Positions 10,438 through 19,645 of a DNA stretch of 64,000 bases are shown here, piece by piece. The position numbers and the translations under genes are program-made. Source of the DNA: an uncultured Pelagibacteraceae bacterium (GTDB lineage: Bacteria > Pseudomonadota > Alphaproteobacteria > Pelagibacterales > Pelagibacteraceae); NCBI GenBank assembly GCA_902582105.1, contig CACHQT010000003.1, positions 17,507 through 81,506 on the forward strand. The letters run 5' to 3'. How positions within the stretch are numbered: the stretch's first letter is position 1; each line of letters starts with the position of its first letter. The notes under the pieces are model-generated. The model did no database searches. It was not told the origin of the DNA and was given only the letters and a program-made list of their open reading frames with translations.

Positions 10438-11043
10438 ATTTAAAATATCCATAAATACATAGCTAGACAAAACAGTCATAAATATAATAATAAAAAAGTT
10501 TATAGCCCTCCAAGTATTGGAATTAATTAAATAATTTGAGAAAAATTTTGCTAAATATCCTAAAGAAAAAAAAAATAAAAATGATGCAATGGAGGCACCT
10601 ATTCCAAAAAAATATTTATTAGTAATTAAAAAATTCTTTGAAAAATTTCCTAAAAAAAATACTGTATCAGAATAAACATGTGGATTTAAATAAGTAAATC
10701 CTAGAGTTTTAGCAATTATATTTTTTAAACTTAAAATACTATTTTTAAAATTAATTTCTGAACTTTGATATAAAGATCTTACTTTATTATAAATAAAATA
10801 AATTAAAAAAATAAAAAGTAATATATTAAATATTAATTCAATATTTTTTGTGAAGTAAATTTTAAAATATTCAAACAAGAATATTCCTAAAAAAATTAGG
10901 ATTAAATCAGATAAAGAACATATTAAACATACTAAAAAAACATATTGCTTTTTTAAGCCCTGCTCTATAACAAAAACATTTTGTGCTCCAATTGCAAGAA
11001 TTAAGCTTAGACCTGTTAAAAAACCGAGTATTAAAAATTCCAT
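10429..11043 (-). CDS. LysE/ArgO family amino acid exporter
   Basis: LSLILAIGAQNVFVIEQGL N-terminus; TLGFTYLNPHVYSDTVFFLG. Confidence 0.88.
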   Translation of the reverse strand: MEFLILGFLTGLSLILAIGAQNVFVIEQGLKKQYVFLVCLICSLSDLILIFLGIFLFEYFKIYFTKNIELIFNILLFIFLIYFIYNKVRSLYQSSEINFKNSILSLKNIIAKTLGFTYLNPHVYSDTVFFLGNFSKNFLITNKYFFGIGASIASFLFFFSLGYLAKFFSNYLINSNTWRAINFFIIIFMTVLSSYVFMDILNLV

Positions 11044-11095
11044 TTGTTTCTTTTATAATTTCTAATTAAAATAAAAAGTATATTTTATTAATTTT

Positions 11096-11440
11096 ATGAA
11101 AAGAAGAATTATATCTAATCCATTAAATCTTGAATTTGAACCTTTCGATAATTATGGCAAGTCAATTGAAGGTATGAGTTGGCACAAAATAAGTTATGAA
11201 AAAGAAAAAGGTCAGGGAAGTTATATTTTGAAAATGGATCCCGGTGCTAAGAGTATTCCCCACGAACACGTCAGTTATGAGGAATTTTATATGCTCGATG
11301 GAGAATTAATTGATGCTGATGGAAAAGTTTTTAAAAAAGGAGATTTCATAAGTTTTGAACCTGGATCAACACATTCTTCATTTACAGAAAAAGGTTGTTT
11401 AATTTTAGTTTTTATGAGATCAAGAAATAAAACAATTTAA
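11096..11440 (+). CDS. Cupin-domain protein
   Basis: IPHEHVSYEEFYMLDGELIDADGKVFKKGDFISFEPGSTHSS. Confidence 0.85.
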   Translation: MKRRIISNPLNLEFEPFDNYGKSIEGMSWHKISYEKEKGQGSYILKMDPGAKSIPHEHVSYEEFYMLDGELIDADGKVFKKGDFISFEPGSTHSSFTEKGCLILVFMRSRNKTI

Positions 11441-11454
11441 TCGAAAAAAAATTT

Positions 11455-12150
11455 ATGATCGGAATATTAGGTGGGATGGGGACACAAGCTGGCTTAGATT
11501 TTTGCAATAAGCTCGCTATCTTAAATAGAGGTAAGATAGATCAAAAATATCCTCTCTTTATTCTTTATAACAAATCGAACATTCCAAATAGACCTGGAAA
11601 TCTTAAAAAATATTACAATGTTTTAAAAAGTCTAATTAAAGGATGTCATTTACTTCAAAAAAATAAATGTAAATTTATAGTAATACCATGTAACACAGCA
11701 CATCATTGGTATGACGATCTTAGAAAAAAGATAAAAATTCCAATAATAAGTATGCCTATGGAAGTTTATCTTCATACGAAAAAAAATTGTAAAAAAAATT
11801 CAAAAATTGGGTTGCTCAGCACTGAAGCTACTTTAAAAACTAATGTTTATAGCAGATATTTTAATAAAAATTACAAACTTATAAGTCCAGGAAAAGAATT
11901 ACAAAAAAAAAATGTAAATAAAGCAATTAAGTATGTAAAAATGGGCAAGGTTAAAGAGGCTGAAAAAATTCTAAGACCTGCAGTTAATTATTTAATTAAA
12001 TCAAAATGCAAGAAAATTATTCTTGGTTGTACAGAGTTGCCTATTGCAATATTTGCTTACAAATCTTTTAGAAAAATTAAAGAGTCAAAAGTTTTTATTG
12101 ATCCAAATTTATTATTAGCTCAAATTTCCATGAAAAAGTATAAGGCATAA
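11455..12150 (+). CDS. Aspartate/glutamate racemase family protein
   Basis: MIGILGGMGTQAG, VIPCNTAHHWYDDL, ILGCTELP. Confidence 0.92.
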   Translation: MIGILGGMGTQAGLDFCNKLAILNRGKIDQKYPLFILYNKSNIPNRPGNLKKYYNVLKSLIKGCHLLQKNKCKFIVIPCNTAHHWYDDLRKKIKIPIISMPMEVYLHTKKNCKKNSKIGLLSTEATLKTNVYSRYFNKNYKLISPGKELQKKNVNKAIKYVKMGKVKEAEKILRPAVNYLIKSKCKKIILGCTELPIAIFAYKSFRKIKESKVFIDPNLLLAQISMKKYKA

Positions 12151-12152
12151 AA

Positions 12153-12186
12153 AAACCAACAATCTTATAATTAAGATTGTTGGTTT
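12153..12186. terminator. Hairpin terminator between convergent genes (probably bidirectional)
   Basis: AAACCAACAATCTT-ATAATT-AAGATTGTTGGTTT: perfect 14-bp stem, 6-nt loop, A/T tracts at the flanks. Confidence 0.9.
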
Positions 12187-12199
12187 GATTTTATTAGAA

Positions 12200-12862
12200 T
12201 TATTTATGTGGATCTGGTACTTTTCTTAAGTAAGGTTTTATAGTTTCCCATCCGTCCGGATATATTTTTTTTGCTTCGTCATTTGTTACTTTAGGAACTA
12301 TAATTACTTTTTCACCTGGTTTCCAGTCGGCAGGTGTTGCAATTTTATGCTTAGCTGTTCGCTGCATTGAGTCAATTGCTCTTAGTATCTCTCCAAAATT
12401 ACGACCTGTAGTCATTGGATATGTTAAAAATAATCCAATTCTTTTATCTGGTCTTATAACATAAACAGTTCTTACTGTTTCATTATCTACTGCTGTTCGC
12501 CCCATTGAAGTTGTTCCAGCATCTCCTTCTAACATATTATAAAGTTTTGCGACTTCTAATTTTTCGTCAGCAATTATTGGATAAGATGGTTTCATACCAC
12601 AAACATCTTTGATGTCATCTAACCATTTAACATGATCAGAAACTGGATCAACACTCAGGCCAATAACTTTAACGTTCCTAGCATCAAATTCTGGTTTCAT
12701 CTTAGCTAATGCACCAAGTTCAGTAGTACAAACTGGTGTAAAATCTTTTGGGTGTGAAAATAATACTCCCCAACTATCTCCAAGCCACTCATGAAAGGAT
12801 ATATCCCCTTCTTGAGTTTGAGCTTTAAAATCTGGAGCAAGACTGTTTATTTTTAATGTCAT
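12200..12862 (-). CDS. 1-Cys (Prx6-type) peroxiredoxin
   Basis: HPKDFTPVCTTELGALAK; long C-terminal domain with WKPGEKVIIVPKV. Confidence 0.95.
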   Translation of the reverse strand: MTLKINSLAPDFKAQTQEGDISFHEWLGDSWGVLFSHPKDFTPVCTTELGALAKMKPEFDARNVKVIGLSVDPVSDHVKWLDDIKDVCGMKPSYPIIADEKLEVAKLYNMLEGDAGTTSMGRTAVDNETVRTVYVIRPDKRIGLFLTYPMTTGRNFGEILRAIDSMQRTAKHKIATPADWKPGEKVIIVPKVTNDEAKKIYPDGWETIKPYLRKVPDPHK

Positions 12863-12944
12863 TTTTTCTCCTAAATAAGTTTTTATAAATAAATTATATG
12901 CAAGATTGATTTGTCATGCAATTTTTTATAATGTTTCTAAAGTA

Positions 12945-13640
12945 ATGATTTTCAATCAAATATTTGACGATAAATCTTCAACCTATACGTACATAATTGC
13001 AAGCGATAAAGGTAGAGAAGCATTGATTATTGACCCAGTTATAGAAAAAACTGATGAATATTTAAAGGTTTTGAGAAAATTAGACCTTAAGTTAGTTAAA
13101 GTAATTGATACACATATTCATGCTGATCACATAACAGGACTTAATGAACTTAGCAAAAGAACAAATTGTACTAAAATTATGGGAGAATGCTCAAAATCTG
13201 AAGTGGTAGATTTAAAAGTCAAAGAAGGTGAAAAAATAGAAATTGATAAAATTGAGTTAAAAACAATTTACACTCCTGGTCATACAGATTGTTCTTATAG
13301 CTTCCTAATGAATGATAAAGTTTTTACTGGAGATACACTCCTGATCAATGGAACTGGTAGAACAGATTTTCAAAATGGAAGTGCTGAAACTCAGTACGAT
13401 TCATTGTTTAATAAATTATTAAAATTGCCTGAAAAAACAATTGTCTACCCAGCACATGATTATAACGGTAAAAAATTTTCAACAATTGGAGATGAAAAAA
13501 ATAAAAATCCAAGACTTCAAGTAAACAATGTAGGTCAATATATTGAAATAATGAACAATCTTAAACTAGCAAATCCAAAAATGATGGATATCGCAGTCCC
13601 AGCAAATTTAAAAGGTGTTACACTAGATCAGTTAAAGTAA
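12945..13640 (+). CDS. MBL-fold persulfide dioxygenase (ETHE1-like)
   Basis: DTHIHADHITGL, TPGHTDCSYSF, GTGRTDFQNGSAETQYDSLFNKLLKLPEKTIVYPAHDYNG; start placed at the internal ATG (MIFNQIFDDKSSTYTYII), as the upstream 13 aa look non-coding. Confidence 0.92.
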   Translation: MIFNQIFDDKSSTYTYIIASDKGREALIIDPVIEKTDEYLKVLRKLDLKLVKVIDTHIHADHITGLNELSKRTNCTKIMGECSKSEVVDLKVKEGEKIEIDKIELKTIYTPGHTDCSYSFLMNDKVFTGDTLLINGTGRTDFQNGSAETQYDSLFNKLLKLPEKTIVYPAHDYNGKKFSTIGDEKNKNPRLQVNNVGQYIEIMNNLKLANPKMMDIAVPANLKGVTLDQLK

Positions 13641-13689
13641 GCGACAAATTAATTATTGTAATTTAACAGATAATACCTATATTTCAAAT

Positions 13690-13809
13690 ATGGCATGTAA
13701 TAACCATAAATGTGAATGTACGAACTGCACAAATGATATTTGTAGATGCGATGGAAGTATGCAGTGTGTTTGTCAACCTGAAGAAGCTAGTTGTTGTTGC
13801 AACAAATAG
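13690..13809 (+). CDS. 39-aa Cys-rich metallothionein-like protein
   Basis: Hand translation MACNNHKCECTNCTNDICRCDGSMQCVCQPEEASCCCNK*: 11 Cys in 39 aa with CxC, CxxC and CCC patterns; below ORF-track length cutoff. Confidence 0.75.
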   Translation: MACNNHKCECTNCTNDICRCDGSMQCVCQPEEASCCCNK

Positions 13810-13839
13810 TTTTTAGTTAATCTTATTCTCTAAAAAATT

Positions 13840-14421
13840 ATGAATGAATATTTAGAATCTATTATTAAAAGAGATCCAGCTGCTAAATCTAAGCTTAGTG
13901 TAATTTTGACTTATCCTGGTGTTAAAGCTGTATTTTTTCACCAAATTGCAAATTTTTTCTCCCTAGCAAAATTTGATTTGATAGCGAGAATTATATCTCA
14001 ATTTTCAAGATTTTTAACAGGAATAGAAATACATCCTAAAGCAAAAATTGGAAAAAATTTATTTATCGATCATGGTATGGGTGTTGTAATTGGTGAAACT
14101 TCAGAGATTGGAAATAATGTAACTATTTATCATATGGTTACTTTAGGGGGTATATCGCCAAGTATAAATTCTGATGATCAAAGAAACACTAAAAGACATC
14201 CAACTTTAATGGATAATGTTGTTGTTGGATCTGGTGCGCAAATTTTGGGACCAGTAGTAATTGGAAAAAATGCAAAGATTGGTGCTAATGCAGTAATAAC
14301 TAAAGATGTTCAAGAAAATTCTGTGATGGTTGGAATACCTGCAAAAAATGTAGGAGAAAGCTCTCCTAGCGATGAGTCTTTCAAACCTTATGGTATTACT
14401 AAGGAAAGTGATAAAAATTAA
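13840..14421 (+). CDS. cysE: Serine O-acetyltransferase
   Basis: [44 protein letters not shown] hexapeptide repeats. Confidence 0.95.
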   Translation: MNEYLESIIKRDPAAKSKLSVILTYPGVKAVFFHQIANFFSLAKFDLIARIISQFSRFLTGIEIHPKAKIGKNLFIDHGMGVVIGETSEIGNNVTIYHMVTLGGISPSINSDDQRNTKRHPTLMDNVVVGSGAQILGPVVIGKNAKIGANAVITKDVQENSVMVGIPAKNVGESSPSDESFKPYGITKESDKN

Positions 14422-14422
14422 A

Positions 14423-15424
14423 ATGAAAAATGCTCAAAACAATTTTATCGAGGGCATTGGAAATACTCCACTAATTAAACTTAAAGCTGCATCAGAAATA
14501 ACAGGATGTAATATTTATGGAAAAGCTGAATATTTAAACCCTGGTGGTTCTGTAAAAGATAGAGCGGCTCTAGCATTAATTAAAGATGCAGAAGGAAAAA
14601 AACTAATTTCAAAAGGTGGAACAATTGTTGAAGGTACAGCGGGTAATACTGGAATTGGATTATGTCTTATAGGTAACTCAATCGGTTATAAAACAATCAT
14701 TGTTATGAATGATAACCAAACCCAAGAAAAAAAAGATATGCTAAGAAATATTGGAGCAGATTTAAGGTTAGTACCACCAAAACCTTATAAAGATGATGGT
14801 AATTATGTAAAAGTTGCAGGAAAACTTGCTGAGGAATTAAAAAGTACAAATAACCATGGTGTAGTTTGGGCTAACCAATTTGATAATACTGCTAACGCTA
14901 AGGGTCATTATGAATCTACTGGACCTGAAATTTGGGAACAAACTGATAGAAAAGTTGATGCTTTCGTTTGTTCGTCGGGAACAGGCGGAACAATAGCGGG
15001 TGTTAGTAGTTATTTAAAAGAAAAGAATAAAAATATTAAAATTTATTTATCTGATCCAGCTGGTTCTTCTCTTTATAACTATATACAAAATGGTGAACTG
15101 AAAAGCGAAGGTGGTTCAATTACCGAAGGAATTGGGTCAAGTAGAATAACAGCAAATTTTGCCGAAGCTAAAATAGATGGAGCATTCTCAATAAGTGATC
15201 ATGAATCTTTACCTGTAATTTTTGATTTAATACAAAATGAAGGATTGAGTTTAGGAACTAGTTGTGGAGTAAATATTGCTGGTGCAATAAAACTTGGAAA
15301 AGAATTAGGTCCAGGAAAAACTATAGTTACAATTCTTTGTGATAAATCTGATAAATACAACTCAAAGCTGTTTAATAAAAAATTTTTAAAAGAAAAAGGT
15401 CTACCTTATCCTAATTGGATATAA
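14423..15424 (+). CDS. cysK: Cysteine synthase
   Basis: NPGGSVKDRAAL, EGTAGNTGIGL, GTGGTIAGVSSYLK; start at MKNAQNNF immediately after the cysE stop. Confidence 0.93.
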   Translation: MKNAQNNFIEGIGNTPLIKLKAASEITGCNIYGKAEYLNPGGSVKDRAALALIKDAEGKKLISKGGTIVEGTAGNTGIGLCLIGNSIGYKTIIVMNDNQTQEKKDMLRNIGADLRLVPPKPYKDDGNYVKVAGKLAEELKSTNNHGVVWANQFDNTANAKGHYESTGPEIWEQTDRKVDAFVCSSGTGGTIAGVSSYLKEKNKNIKIYLSDPAGSSLYNYIQNGELKSEGGSITEGIGSSRITANFAEAKIDGAFSISDHESLPVIFDLIQNEGLSLGTSCGVNIAGAIKLGKELGPGKTIVTILCDKSDKYNSKLFNKKFLKEKGLPYPNWI

Positions 15425-15438
15425 TATCGCATAGCTGG

Positions 15439-15460
15439 TATGTAACAAAATTGTTACATA
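15439..15460. terminator. Hairpin downstream of cysK (terminator or palindromic operator)
   Basis: TATGTAACA-AAAT-TGTTACATA, 9-bp perfect stem; no strong T-tract. Confidence 0.4.
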
Positions 15461-15495
15461 AATTTGCTAATCAATATTAAAAAAATAATAATAAT

Positions 15496-15870
15496 ATGAA
15501 AAGTTTTTTTACCTTGATAGTTTTTATGATATTTGCATTTTCACAATCGAATGCAGAAATATCTGAGTCTCAAAAAGAAAAATTAGTTAACTGTCTTGGA
15601 TTATATGCGGCTCACAGCTTTTTAACTCAAGATAAATTGAGTTTAGCAAACATTGAACATTCTCTTGGAGGAAAAAAGTTTTTATCTATTTACCTCGTAG
15701 AAAATGGAATGAAAGAAGATGAGGTTAATAAAAAAATGGTAGAAATCTCTGATAAAATATATGGACAACCTTTTGATGAAAAGGCCTCTAAAAACTGTGA
15801 TAATTATGTTTATAATTTAATTCCTGGTTCTAAAGAAAAAATGGACGAACTAGGATCTAATCAATATTAA
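15496..15870 (+). CDS. Small secreted protein of unknown function
   Basis: 124 aa; hydrophobic N-terminal signal-like segment MKSFFTLIVFMIFAFSQSNA. Confidence 0.7.
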   Translation: MKSFFTLIVFMIFAFSQSNAEISESQKEKLVNCLGLYAAHSFLTQDKLSLANIEHSLGGKKFLSIYLVENGMKEDEVNKKMVEISDKIYGQPFDEKASKNCDNYVYNLIPGSKEKMDELGSNQY

Positions 15871-15884
15871 CAAAGGAGAAAAAA

Positions 15885-16268
15885 ATGGACGTAAAAGAAC
15901 AAACGAGAAAAGCTTACGAGCTTTTTGGTAAAGGCGATATGGAAACTTTTTTTAATGAAATGATTGATGACAATATTGTTTGGACATTTCCAGGCAAAGA
16001 AGGTGTTCATCCATTATCAGGAGTGCATAAAGGTAAACAAGCAATGATGGCTGCAATGTCAAAAATTCCCGCGATATGGCCAAATTTTCATTTAAAAATT
16101 TTAGATATGATCAGTGAAGGTAATAAAGTATTTGTTAGAGTGCATGCAACTGCTGACAACATGGATACCATGTTTGGTCATTATTTTGAGTCTAGTGATG
16201 AAGGAAAAACTAAAATTATGATGACTTTTGATGATACTCTAAGCATGTTTAATGCGATGAAAAAATAA
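15885..16268 (+). CDS. SnoaL-like/NTF2-fold protein
   Basis: YELFGKGDMETFFNEMIDDNIVWTFPG pattern; AGGAG Shine-Dalgarno. Confidence 0.8.
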   Translation: MDVKEQTRKAYELFGKGDMETFFNEMIDDNIVWTFPGKEGVHPLSGVHKGKQAMMAAMSKIPAIWPNFHLKILDMISEGNKVFVRVHATADNMDTMFGHYFESSDEGKTKIMMTFDDTLSMFNAMKK

Positions 16269-16290
16269 AAACTAAACTAGAAGGAAAAAA

Positions 16291-16584
16291 ATGGAAAAAG
16301 AAATGTTAGCTTTAGTTAATCTTAAAGAAGATAAACTAGAAACTTTTATGGGATGGATGCAGTCCGATGAAGGTATGGAAGTAAGGAAAAGTGTTGCTTA
16401 TCCAGAAAAAACAATTGGAGCAATGAAGCCAGACAAAAGTGGAATTATGTTTAAAGTTTCAGTTCATAATGAAGCAGGAATGAAAGAATTTGTTGCTGGA
16501 AATAATCCAAAAGCTAAAGCTATTTATGCTGAATGTGTAAACAATATACAATTATGGGAATTATCTAAAGTGGAGGTAAAGTAA
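16291..16584 (+). CDS. Small protein of unknown function (97 aa)
   Basis: Good RBS (AGAAGGAAAA); stop overlaps next start. Confidence 0.75.
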   Translation: MEKEMLALVNLKEDKLETFMGWMQSDEGMEVRKSVAYPEKTIGAMKPDKSGIMFKVSVHNEAGMKEFVAGNNPKAKAIYAECVNNIQLWELSKVEVK

Positions 16585-16904
16585 TGTCTATAATAGAAAA
16601 AATGTCAAAAATAGTAAATGAAGGTGATACTGCAGGAGCAGATCAATTAATACATGATGATTATCAATTTTTAATGCATTCATCTGGAAAAAAGCTAGGC
16701 AAATCAGATGTAATTAAATGGCTTGGTATGAAAGATGTTCAAAAAGAAAAAGTGAGAGTGCTTTTTGAAAATGATGAAGTTGGATTTGAACATGCATTTG
16801 TAAGTTATAAAGATGGTAATAAAGAAGCGGTTATGACATATTACAAATTTAAAGATGGAAAAGTCGCTTACCAAGAAACTGGAGCAACAAAGCTACCAAA
16901 GTAA
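16584..16904 (+). CDS. NTF2-like/SnoaL-like protein
   Basis: MSKIVNEGDTAGADQLIHDDYQFLMHSSGKKLGKSDVIKW, YKFKDGKVAYQE. Confidence 0.75.
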   Translation: MSIIEKMSKIVNEGDTAGADQLIHDDYQFLMHSSGKKLGKSDVIKWLGMKDVQKEKVRVLFENDEVGFEHAFVSYKDGNKEAVMTYYKFKDGKVAYQETGATKLPK

Positions 16905-16910
16905 ACTTAA

Positions 16911-17297
16911 ATGAGCAAAACTATTAGTTTTGTAATGGTTGGAACTAATGACCTTGATAAATCAAGTAAGTTTTATGATGTTGTATTAGATAATCTTGGA
17001 ATGAAAAGAGTTACTGTTACAGAAAGATATATTGCTTACAGTCATTCAAGGGAAGATGGTGGTTTAAAATTTTATATTACAAAACCACAAAATAAAGAAA
17101 ATGCTACTGCAGGAAACGGTACAATGGTTGCATTATCAGCTGAAACAAAAGAAGCTGTAGATAAATTCCACAAAATAGCACTAGAAAATGGCGCAGTAGA
17201 TGAAGGTAAGCCAGGATTAAGATCCGATGGAAATTACTATAGTTATATACGTGATCTTGATGGTAATAAAATAGCCTCAAGATTTCTTGTAAAATAA
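16911..17297 (+). CDS. VOC (glyoxalase/bleomycin resistance) family protein
   Basis: FVMVGTNDLDKSSKFYDVVLDNLGM; YYSYIRDLDGNKIA. Confidence 0.9.
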   Translation: MSKTISFVMVGTNDLDKSSKFYDVVLDNLGMKRVTVTERYIAYSHSREDGGLKFYITKPQNKENATAGNGTMVALSAETKEAVDKFHKIALENGAVDEGKPGLRSDGNYYSYIRDLDGNKIASRFLVK

Positions 17298-17888
17298 ATG
17301 AGCAATATTGATTTTTATTTTTCTATAGGAAGCACATACACATATCTAACAATAACAAGAATTTTAGATGTTGAAAAAAAATATAGTGTAAAATTTAATT
17401 GGAAGCCTTTTAGTGTAAGGGCAATAATGAAAGAAATGAATAATATTCCTTTCCCTAAAGAAAAAGTTAATAAAGTAAATTATATGTGGAGAGATATTGA
17501 AAGACGCGCAAAAGGTTATGGATTTTTTGCAAAAACACCTGTTCCCTATCCTTTAACTCAATTTGATCTAGCTAATAAGCTTGCAATTTTGGGTTTAGAA
17601 GAAGGTTGGGGTGTTGATTACGTAAGGTTAACTTATAAAAGATGGTTTCAAGAAGGAAAGGAACCTGCAGTAGATCCAAATATATCTGAAATTTGCAATG
17701 AATTAAAAATTGATAAAAATAAAGTAATCGAAAAAGCAAACTCCGATAAAATAGAAAAAGAATATTTAGCAAATACCGAGAGCGCTAGAAAAAATAAAGT
17801 TTTTGGAAGCCCATCATTTATAGTTGGTAATGAAATTTTCTGGGGAGATGATAGATTGGAAGATGCCATTACTTGGTCAAAAAAATAG
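17298..17888 (+). CDS. 2-hydroxychromene-2-carboxylate isomerase family (DsbA-like fold)
   Basis: DFYFSIGSTYTYLT, WKPFSVRAIM, VFGSPSFIVGNEIFWGDDRL. Confidence 0.9.
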   Translation: MSNIDFYFSIGSTYTYLTITRILDVEKKYSVKFNWKPFSVRAIMKEMNNIPFPKEKVNKVNYMWRDIERRAKGYGFFAKTPVPYPLTQFDLANKLAILGLEEGWGVDYVRLTYKRWFQEGKEPAVDPNISEICNELKIDKNKVIEKANSDKIEKEYLANTESARKNKVFGSPSFIVGNEIFWGDDRLEDAITWSKK

Positions 17889-18985
17889 TGTTTAAAATAA
17901 AAATCCTTTTAATATTCTTTGTTCTTATAAATTTTAATTTAAACGCAGATGAGTTTAAATTTAAAAAAATCGCTAATTTAGCTAAACCATGGGGATCGTC
18001 TTTTATTAATGAGTCTGAATTAATAATCTCAGAAAAAGTAGGAAAGATAAAGATAGTCAATATCAATGATGGCAAAATAATTGAGGTAAAACATAATTTA
18101 AAGTTTAAAAATGTTGGCCAAGGTGGTTTATTAGATATTGTTTATAAAGATAATTATGTTTGGATTGCATACACCGAGGAAGTAGAAAAAAGAATATACA
18201 GCACTTCAATTGCAAAAGGTAAATTAAATAAAAATAAAATAAAATTTAAAAATATCTTTCAATCAAAACCAAATAATGTCTCAACTGATTATCACTTTGG
18301 TTCTAGATTAGCTATTAAAGATAACTATTTGTTTGCCTCAGTTGGAGAGCGAGGATTAGGCGGCTTAGTTCAAGATCCCAAAAACCATCTTGGAAGTATA
18401 ATTAGAATAAATTTAGATGGAAAAATTCCAAAAGATAATCCAAAATTTATTGATAAACCTGATTGGCTTCCTGAAATTTATCAATTAGGAGTTAGAAATA
18501 ACCAAGGTCTTACTGTGTCTCCGTTTGATGGAAAAATTTATACAAGTAATCATGGAGCAAAAGGAGGGGATTGGTTTGGAGAAGTAAAAAAAGGTGAGAA
18601 TTATGGTTGGCCAATTTTGGGTTGGGGAGGAACGAATTACGATGGATCTACAATAGGACCTAAATGGAAGCCAGGATTTACAAAAGCCATACAATATTGG
18701 GTTCCATCAATAGGAGTGAGCGCAATAACTATTTACAAAGGAAAAGAATTCAATGAATGGGATGGAAAAGCTTTAATAACTTCATTAAGAAATCAATCAC
18801 TTAAAGTTATTAACTTTAAAAATTTACTAGATATTAAAGAGGAAACAATTTTTAAAGACAAGATAGATCGTATTAGAGATATACAAGTACACCCTATAAA
18901 TGGTAAAATATATTTTTTAAGTGAAAAATATTATGGAGAAAAAGGCCCTGAAGAAGATGGGCTGTGGTTAATGGAAAAAAAATAA
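17873..18985 (+). CDS. PQQ-dependent sugar dehydrogenase family (secreted)
   Basis: Signal peptide; AKPWGSSFINESELIISEK, HFGSRLAI, GVRNNQGLTVSPFDGKIYTSNHGAKGGD; start is TTG at 17873 or GTG at 17888. Confidence 0.88.
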   Translation: MVKKIVFKIKILLIFFVLINFNLNADEFKFKKIANLAKPWGSSFINESELIISEKVGKIKIVNINDGKIIEVKHNLKFKNVGQGGLLDIVYKDNYVWIAYTEEVEKRIYSTSIAKGKLNKNKIKFKNIFQSKPNNVSTDYHFGSRLAIKDNYLFASVGERGLGGLVQDPKNHLGSIIRINLDGKIPKDNPKFIDKPDWLPEIYQLGVRNNQGLTVSPFDGKIYTSNHGAKGGDWFGEVKKGENYGWPILGWGGTNYDGSTIGPKWKPGFTKAIQYWVPSIGVSAITIYKGKEFNEWDGKALITSLRNQSLKVINFKNLLDIKEETIFKDKIDRIRDIQVHPINGKIYFLSEKYYGEKGPEEDGLWLMEKK

Positions 18986-19323
18986 TGGGAAATATTACCG
19001 CTTATATTATTTTAATCATTGCTGTAGTTTTAGGTACTGCCGCAAATGGTTTTGCAAAGAGTGCTCAGGGTTTCACTTTAATAATCCCTAGCATAATTAC
19101 GGCAATAACTATTGTTGGGTGTATGTTTGCATTGTCACTTGTTATGAAATCGATTCCAGTTGGGATCACTTACGCTTCATTTGCTGGTCTTTGTATAATT
19201 GCAACTAGCTTGGTTGGACTTATTAAATTTAATCAAGTTCCTAACTTATATGTTATAATTGGACTTGGATTAATTGTCGCTGGTGTCTTAATGGTAAATT
19301 TATTAGGTAAAACTAACACTTAA
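18985..19323 (+). CDS. SMR family (EmrE-like) small multidrug-resistance-type transporter
   Basis: Four TM segments; LGTAANGFAKSAQGFT, PVGITYASFAGLCII; start at internal ATG after upstream stop. Confidence 0.85.
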   Translation: MGNITAYIILIIAVVLGTAANGFAKSAQGFTLIIPSIITAITIVGCMFALSLVMKSIPVGITYASFAGLCIIATSLVGLIKFNQVPNLYVIIGLGLIVAGVLMVNLLGKTNT

Positions 19324-19400
19324 TTGTCTCATAAAATTATAATTACATTGAAAAACAGATATAAGACACTAGTTTAGATTTTTAGAATCATTCTAAAATT

Positions 19401-19643
19401 ATGAACTCGTTATACAAAGTAATTATTACATACGAATTAGTTTTTTTATTGTTTTGGAATATTTTATATTTATCTAATTCAGATATCGAAAACTGGTTCA
19501 CAGAAAAATTTTTAACTGCAATTTTTGTATTTTTGTCGACTATGGCTTTGGGGGCTACATTAATGTACATCATATTTGTTAGCTTAAGATTAACGGGCAT
19601 CTCTAAAATTTTAAAAAGTATTAAAGATCCTAGAAAAAACTAA
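19401..19643 (+). CDS. Small membrane protein of unknown function (80 aa)
   Basis: Two hydrophobic segments; just upstream of the SDR gene. Confidence 0.55.
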   Translation: MNSLYKVIITYELVFLLFWNILYLSNSDIENWFTEKFLTAIFVFLSTMALGATLMYIIFVSLRLTGISKILKSIKDPRKN

Positions 19644-19645
19644 AA

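Noticed and set aside
14372-14422. 5' extension of cysK overlapping cysE
   Set aside because: [17 protein letters not shown] is the cysE C-terminus read in another frame; natural start is MKNAQNNF at 14423.
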